DNA from: Eubacterium sp.
GTDB lineage: Bacteria > Bacillota > Clostridia > Lachnospirales > Lachnospiraceae
NCBI GenBank assembly: GCA_017619835.1
Contig: JAFZRN010000008.1
Coordinates: 89,490 to 153,489, forward strand
Length of the DNA: 64,000 nt
Reading direction: 5' to 3'
In this document: positions 59,786 through 64,000 of the stretch, piece after piece
Numbering within the stretch: position 1 is the first letter of the stretch
How the letters are laid out: each line of letters starts with the position of its first letter
Program-made: the position numbers and the translations under genes
The notes under the pieces: generated by a model
Database searches by the model: none
Told to the model about the DNA's origin: nothing
What the model saw: the letters and a program-made list of their open reading frames with translations, nothing else

Positions 59786-61036
59786 ATGGAGAAGAAATTT
59801 ACCAATATGCGGGACATTGCAAGAAGCTTTTCAAACGCCATGAATCTTCTTCGTCCCGAAACGGAAAACCATCATCAGCGTGTCGCTTATCTGGCATATC
59901 ATATCGCCGATGAGATGGATTATGATGATGAGGATAAAAAGGATATTTTGTATGCCAGCGTGCTGCACGATATCGGAATCGTGCTGATGCCGGAGCTTAC
60001 CGATAAAAGCAAGAGATATTATTTTAAAGATGTTGCTTCGGCAGGCCTTGGCATAATAGGTGATGTCCAGAGGCTTAAGCCCGTTTGTGAGATATTCAAG
60101 GCGGCTTCACCGGACGGAGGTTTTGACAGAGCTATCTTCGGATCTGACAGATATGTGGACTTTGCCGAGATAATCAACCTTTCGGACAGAGTATCTTCCA
60201 TGCTCGATCCCAAGGATGCTGCTTTGAATCAGGTTTCCGATATCTGTGATACCGTATCCGATCTTGCGGGTGAGGAGATCAGTAATCAGGTTATAGATGC
60301 ATTCCTCAGATTTGCTGCCAAGGAATATGTATGGATGGAAGTTCTTCATCAGCCGGAGATTTTCCTCAATTATATCCCTGCAGTAAATGATGTGACTCTG
60401 GATGACATGATCGAGATGGCAAGATTCATGTCACGTATCATCGACTTCAGAAGTTCATATACGGCAATGCACTCTTCGGGAGTTGCCGCTACGGCTGTAA
60501 GACTTGCCGAGATAATGGGTCTTTCCGAGGACGAATGTAAGATGATGTGCGTAGCAAGCTATCTTCATGATATCGGAAAGCTTAAGGTTCCTAAGAGCGT
60601 TCTCGAAAAGAGTGAGAAGCTTACCGATGCTGAGTTCAATATAGTTAAGGAATATGCATATTATACACATCTGCTTCTTAAGGATATGACAGGCTTTGAA
60701 CAGATAGGAAGATGGGCATCCCTCCATCATGAGAGACTGAATGGCGGTGGTTATCCTTTCAGACTTTCTGCAGATGACATACCTATGGGAGCAAGAATAA
60801 TCGCAATAGCCGATATATTCTCAGCTGTTGCCGAGATAAGATCCTATCGTAAAGGTCTTACCAAGGAAGAGGTTGTGGCAATCTTAAGAGATAATGTCGA
60901 TAACGGAGCAATGTCCGGATATATCGTTGAAACTCTTATAAATAATTATGACAATATCAATTCCATTCGTGAGAAGGAAGTAACAAAAGAAGGTGCACGC
61001 TATTTTGCTGCAGCTGTTGATGCGGAGGAGGCATAA
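59786..61036 (+). CDS. HD-GYP-type phosphohydrolase with two HD domains
   Basis: A 416-residue protein. The first HD region has NHHQRVAYLAYHIADEMDYD near 30-49 and YASVLHDIGIVLMP near 55. The second, near 225-350, has MHSSGVAATAVRLAEIMG, ASYLHDIGKLKVPKSVLEKSEKLT and HHERLNGGGYPFRL, the last matching the HHExxxGxGYP part of HD-GYP proteins with a small change (GGGYP). HD-GYP enzymes typically hydrolyse cyclic di-GMP; a diguanylate cyclase gene is also in this window (23150). No receiver or sensor domain is attached. The next gene starts 7 nt later. Substrate specificity is inferred from the family only. Confidence 0.85.
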   Translation: MEKKFTNMRDIARSFSNAMNLLRPETENHHQRVAYLAYHIADEMDYDDEDKKDILYASVLHDIGIVLMPELTDKSKRYYFKDVASAGLGIIGDVQRLKPVCEIFKAASPDGGFDRAIFGSDRYVDFAEIINLSDRVSSMLDPKDAALNQVSDICDTVSDLAGEEISNQVIDAFLRFAAKEYVWMEVLHQPEIFLNYIPAVNDVTLDDMIEMARFMSRIIDFRSSYTAMHSSGVAATAVRLAEIMGLSEDECKMMCVASYLHDIGKLKVPKSVLEKSEKLTDAEFNIVKEYAYYTHLLLKDMTGFEQIGRWASLHHERLNGGGYPFRLSADDIPMGARIIAIADIFSAVAEIRSYRKGLTKEEVVAILRDNVDNGAMSGYIVETLINNYDNINSIREKEVTKEGARYFAAAVDAEEA

Positions 61037-61042
61037 GGGGAT

Positions 61043-61978
61043 ATGAAAAAAAGACTTGTTACAAGAAGTGATTTTGACGGACTGGTTTGTGCCATGCTCC
61101 TTAAAGAGATGGACATGATCGATGATATCAAGTTTGTTCATCCAAAGGATGTTCAGGACGGAAAGGTTGAGCTTTCCGAAAATGATATCACAACCAACCT
61201 TCCTTTTGATCCCAGGGTAGGGATGGCATTTGATCACCATGAGAGTGAGCTTAAGCGTATCAAGAAGGAAGATTACGAAGGTAAATATATAATCGACGGA
61301 AATGCCAAGTCTGCTGCAAGAGTAGTTTATGACTATTATGGCGGAAAAGAGAAATTCACAAGAGTTTCCGATGATATAATCATTGCCGTTGATAAGGGTG
61401 ACAGTGCTGACTTTACAAAGGATGAGATCCTTAATCCCGATGGATGGGTTCTGATGAACTTCATCATGGACGCACGTACGGGACTCGGAAGATTCCATGA
61501 TTTCAGAATATCTAATTATGATCTCATGATGGAACTTATCGACTACTGTGTTGATCACAGCATTGATGAGGTTCTTGCTCTTCCGGATGTAAAAGAAAGA
61601 GTGGATCTTTACTTTGAGCAGCAGGAGCTTTTCAAGGCTCAGCTTGAAAAGATAACGAGGATCGAAGATAAGGTTGCCGTTATCGATTTGAGAAATGAAG
61701 AGACCATTTACGCGGGAAACCGTTTTATGATATATGCAATGTGGCCTGAGATAGAAATCTCTGTTCATGTTGCCTGGGGATTCCAGAAGCAGAATACTGC
61801 TGTTATGATCGGAAAATCCATAATCAATAAAAACTCCGACTTTAATATCGGAGAGCTCTGCCTTACATACGGTGGAGGCGGTCATGCAAACGCAGGAACA
61901 TGTCAGCTTGATAATGATAAGATAGACAGTGAACTTCCTGTCATTCTTGATAAGCTGAATGGAAAGCTTCCCGTTTAA
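61043..61978 (+). CDS. DHH family phosphoesterase (exopolyphosphatase-like)
   Basis: A 311-residue DHH/DHHA1 protein. The N-terminal metal motif is RSDFDGLVCAMLL (residues 8-20), the DHH motif is FDHHESEL near 71-78, a later acidic motif is AVDKGDSAD near 115, and the C-terminal DHHA1 part has YGGGGHANAGTC near 275. These enzymes cleave phosphodiesters or phosphoanhydrides, such as oligoribonucleotides, cyclic di-AMP products or polyphosphate; the exact class is not determined. It is translated just after the HD-GYP gene and ends with a hairpin at 61977. Confidence 0.85.
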   Translation: MKKRLVTRSDFDGLVCAMLLKEMDMIDDIKFVHPKDVQDGKVELSENDITTNLPFDPRVGMAFDHHESELKRIKKEDYEGKYIIDGNAKSAARVVYDYYGGKEKFTRVSDDIIIAVDKGDSADFTKDEILNPDGWVLMNFIMDARTGLGRFHDFRISNYDLMMELIDYCVDHSIDEVLALPDVKERVDLYFEQQELFKAQLEKITRIEDKVAVIDLRNEETIYAGNRFMIYAMWPEIEISVHVAWGFQKQNTAVMIGKSIINKNSDFNIGELCLTYGGGGHANAGTCQLDNDKIDSELPVILDKLNGKLPV

Positions 61979-62013
61979 AAACAAGGTTAAGTTGTACTAA
62001 CCAACTTGTTTTT
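61977..62013 (+). terminator. Terminator-like hairpin before the hydrogenase operon
   Basis: A 9-bp stem (AAAAACAAG at 61977-61985 with CTTGTTTTT at 62005-62013) overlaps the phosphoesterase stop. The T-tract is part of the stem, so it could work in both directions. Confidence 0.5.
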
Positions 62014-62015
62014 AG

Positions 62016-62021
62016 TATAAT
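62016..62021 (+). promoter_or_regulatory. -10 box of the hydrogenase operon promoter
   Basis: A perfect TATAAT at 62016-62021 lies 39 nt before the hydC-like gene. The best -35 candidate (TTGTAC at 61992-61997, 18-nt spacer) is weak. Confidence 0.45.
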
Positions 62022-62060
62022 GGCTATATCTGATTTTTAATTACTAAAGGAGGTCGACAC

Positions 62061-62546
62061 ATGGCTAAGCTTAATGCCGCTGCGGCGGCAAAAATCGAGG
62101 AAATATGTGCCAGATATAAGGATGAAAAGACTCCTCTCATGATGATTCTCAGTGATATTCAGAATGAGTATGGCTACATTCCCCTTGAAGTTCAGGAAAT
62201 TGTTTCAAAGAACACAGGCATTTCCGTTGCCGAGATTTACGGAGTAGTTACATTCTATTCGTTCTTCTCACTTACTCCAAAGGGTAAGTACGTTATCGGA
62301 TGCTGTCTGGGTACAGCCTGTTATGTTAAAGGTGCACAGCAGGTTATCGATAAGTTCTCAGAGTTGATCGGTATCAAACCGGGAGAGACATCAGAAGATG
62401 GACTCTTTACTCTTGATGCTCTTAGATGCATAGGTGCTTGTGGTATAGCACCGGCAGTTAGTATAAATGGAAAGGTTTATCCCAAGGTTGAGGTAAATCA
62501 GGTTTCAGAGATCATTGAATCCTACAGAAAGGAGGCATCAGCATGA
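62061..62546 (+). CDS. NADH-dependent hydrogenase subunit, NuoE-like (HydC/HndA)
   Basis: A 161-residue NuoE/24-kDa-type subunit with a thioredoxin-like 2Fe-2S fold. The iron-sulfur ligands are in GCCLGTACYVKGAQQV near 87-101 and LRCIGACGIAPAVSING near 127-143. The N terminus holds the helical ILSDIQNEYGYIPLEVQ and ISVAEIYGVVTFYSFF. It transfers electrons between the flavin subunit (next gene) and the rest of a soluble [FeFe] hydrogenase or NADH:ferredoxin complex. The ATG follows AAAGGAGGTCGAC. It overlaps the next gene by 4 nt (ATGA). Confidence 0.92.
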   Translation: MAKLNAAAAAKIEEICARYKDEKTPLMMILSDIQNEYGYIPLEVQEIVSKNTGISVAEIYGVVTFYSFFSLTPKGKYVIGCCLGTACYVKGAQQVIDKFSELIGIKPGETSEDGLFTLDALRCIGACGIAPAVSINGKVYPKVEVNQVSEIIESYRKEASA

Positions 62547-64000
62547 GTAAGATAAATACAGTTGCAGAGCTGGACAGCAAAGTTGCTGCTTGTACAAAGT
62601 GTCTTGATGACAAGCTTGCAGGTGCAGACGATAAGCGTCATATAGTTCTCTGCGGTGGTACAGGATGTCTCTCAAGTAATTCAAAAGAGATCACGGATAA
62701 ATTTGTTGAGGTTCTTGAAGCAAAAGGACTTTCTGATAAGGCTACAGTTAATCAGGTAGGATGCTTCGGATTCTGTTCACAGGGACCTTTCGTAAAGATC
62801 TATCCCGAAGATACACTTTATCGTATGGTTTCCATCGATGATGTTGAGGAGATCGTTGAGAAGGATATCGCAAATGGCGAGATCGTAGAGAGACTTCTCT
62901 ATGTTGATCCGGCTACAAGCGAGAAGAAGACAAAGCAGGAGGATATCAACTTCTATAAGAAGCAGCGTCGTGTTGCTCTTCATGGATGTGGTGTTATCAA
63001 TCCCGAAGATATCAATGAAGCACTTGGAATGGGAGCATTCCAGGGACTTAAGAAAGCTCTTTCAATGACACAGCAGGAAGTTCTTGATGAAGTACTTGCT
63101 TCAGGACTTCGTGGACGTGGCGGCGGCGGCTTCCCTACAGGAAGAAAATGGCAGTTCGCTTACAACGTTGAAGCTGATCAGAAATATGTTGTATGTAATG
63201 GTGATGAGGGTGATCCGGGTGCATTCATGGATCGTTCTATCCTTGAGGGTAATCCGCTCGGAGTTATCGAGGGTATGATGATCGCAGGTTATGCTTTCGG
63301 TGCTTCGGAAGGTTACTTCTATGTACGCGCTGAGTATCCTATCGCTGTTAACAGACTTAAGATAGCTATAGCTCAGGCTCGTGAGATGGGTCTCCTAGGT
63401 GAGAACATCATGGGAACAGGCTTCAGCTTTGATTGTCACATCAGACTTGGTGCAGGTGCATTCGTTTGTGGTGAGGAGACAGCTCTCCTTAACTCTATCG
63501 AAGGTAAACGTGGTATGCCCAGACCTAGACCTCCTTTCCCTGCAGTTAAGGGACTTTGGGGCAAGCCAACCTGCGTTAACAACGTAGAGACACTTGCATG
63601 TGTACCTTACATTCTTCGTGAAGGCGCAGCTGAGTTTGCAGCAGTTGGTACTGAGAAGTCAAAGGGTACTAAGGTATTCGCTCTCGGTGGTAAAGTTAAT
63701 AACGTTGGTCTCGTTGAGGTTCCTATGGGAACAACTCTCCGCGAGCTTATATATGATATCGGTGGCGGAATTCCTAACGGAAAGAAGTTCAAGGCTATCC
63801 AGACAGGTGGACCTTCAGGCGGATGTCTTACAGAAGAGTTCCTTGATGAGCCTATCGATTTTGATAACTTAGTTCAGAAGGGATCTATGATGGGTTCCGG
63901 TGGAGCTATCGTTATGGATGAAGATAACTGTATGGTTGACGTTGCTAAGTTCTACATGGAGTTCATCTGTGATGAGTCATGTGGTAAATGTTCACCATGT
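62543..64000 (+). CDS. NADH-dependent hydrogenase flavin subunit, NuoF-like (HydB/HndC), 3' end outside window
   Basis: The frame is open from ATG 62543 to the right edge, 486 codons, so the end is missing. An N-terminal thioredoxin-like 2Fe-2S domain (HIVLCGGTGCLSSNS near 33; VGCFGFCSQGP near 72) is followed by the NuoF core: GLRGRGGGGFPTGRKW near 190 (NADH), CNGDEGDPGAFMDRSILEGNP near 217 (FMN), GAFVCGEETALLNSIEGKRG near 308 and, just at the edge, ESCGKCSPC (4Fe-4S cluster). The full family protein is about 600 residues with more ferredoxin-like clusters. With the NuoE-like gene this is the start of an electron-bifurcating [FeFe] hydrogenase operon, a hydrogen- or NADH-balancing system of fermenters; the catalytic hydA would be expected downstream. 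Confidence 0.93.
   Translation, partial: MSKINTVAELDSKVAACTKCLDDKLAGADDKRHIVLCGGTGCLSSNSKEITDKFVEVLEAKGLSDKATVNQVGCFGFCSQGPFVKIYPEDTLYRMVSIDDVEEIVEKDIANGEIVERLLYVDPATSEKKTKQEDINFYKKQRRVALHGCGVINPEDINEALGMGAFQGLKKALSMTQQEVLDEVLASGLRGRGGGGFPTGRKWQFAYNVEADQKYVVCNGDEGDPGAFMDRSILEGNPLGVIEGMMIAGYAFGASEGYFYVRAEYPIAVNRLKIAIAQAREMGLLGENIMGTGFSFDCHIRLGAGAFVCGEETALLNSIEGKRGMPRPRPPFPAVKGLWGKPTCVNNVETLACVPYILREGAAEFAAVGTEKSKGTKVFALGGKVNNVGLVEVPMGTTLRELIYDIGGGIPNGKKFKAIQTGGPSGGCLTEEFLDEPIDFDNLVQKGSMMGSGGAIVMDEDNCMVDVAKFYMEFICDESCGKCSPC

Noticed and set aside
60884-61984. Minus-strand open frame of 366 codons opposite the DHH gene
   Set aside because: It is composition-driven. The plus-strand DHH and DHHA1 motifs are in order and the antisense translation has none.
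1-64000. CRISPR arrays, tRNA or rRNA genes, IS elements, integrases
   Set aside because: No regularly spaced repeats, cloverleaf-like sequences, transposase or recombinase motifs were found by eye. The repeats near rlmD are coding-derived, not CRISPR.

Overview
The window looks like a chromosomal segment of an anaerobic Clostridia species, most likely Lachnospiraceae (Butyrivibrio-like). The reasons are the AT-leaning composition, strong AAGGAGG-type ribosome sites with frequent GTG and TTG starts, a glgC-glgD pair, spoVG-glmU-pth-mfd synteny, an LplABC-type sugar ABC operon, and an NADH-linked hydrogenase operon at the right edge. The family call is inference from gene content; no 16S or marker search was possible. 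Nearly all genes lie on the + strand. No tRNA, rRNA, CRISPR array or insertion sequence was recognised.

Layout. 1-3321: end of a phosphoesterase gene, an AI-2E family transporter and the 23S rRNA uracil methyltransferase gene rlmD. 3314-8169: an accessory hotspot attached to the 3' end of rlmD. It holds a RhuM-like gene, a broken SAP-domain gene fused to a 5'-truncated GNAT gene, a GNAT gene, an aminoglycoside-phosphotransferase-like gene and another GNAT gene. They are punctuated by three orphan copies of the rlmD 3' end (about 5703-5863, 7307-7419, 8134-8169), and two of these share a perfect 52-nt direct repeat. 8195-14224: a bile acid:sodium symporter family gene, then a LacI regulator with a candidate operator over its own promoter, two sugar permeases and a solute-binding lipoprotein. 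14402-19563: seven tightly packed stand-alone enzymes (two serine beta-lactamase-fold hydrolases, an HD protein, GrpB, GNAT, two metallo-beta-lactamase-fold proteins). 19697-24220: a PEP/pyruvate-binding-domain protein, an LUD protein and a diguanylate cyclase. 24271-35231: an EF-G paralogue, glgC, glgD, spoVG, an uridyltransferase-only GlmU, pth, mfd and a foldase lipoprotein. 35239-36528 (- strand): a membrane-anchored serine hydrolase with GW-type repeats.

36655-44178 is the most striking block. It is a four-gene operon encoding Wadjet/MksBEF-like JetA, JetB and JetC proteins. The JetD nuclease is absent from the position where it is usually found. In its place, 17 nt after jetC, is an intact spore-photolyase-like radical-SAM homologue whose three cluster cysteines are all replaced (Arg22, Ser26, Leu29). 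This could be an unusual or undescribed SMC-type plasmid-defence or chromosome-organising system.

44190-51473: malic enzyme, a cytosolic ParB-like/BMP fusion, a phosphoesterase, citrate synthase and a Na/Pi cotransporter. 51501-56827: a six-gene MoxR/Bat-type operon (AAA ATPase, DUF58, small membrane protein, two vWA proteins, TPR protein). 56843-59724: an acyltransferase-like protein, a zinc-ribbon membrane protein and an alpha/beta hydrolase. 59786-61978: an HD-GYP protein and a DHH phosphoesterase. 62061-64000: the first two subunits of an NADH-dependent, probably electron-bifurcating, [FeFe] hydrogenase; the second runs off the window.
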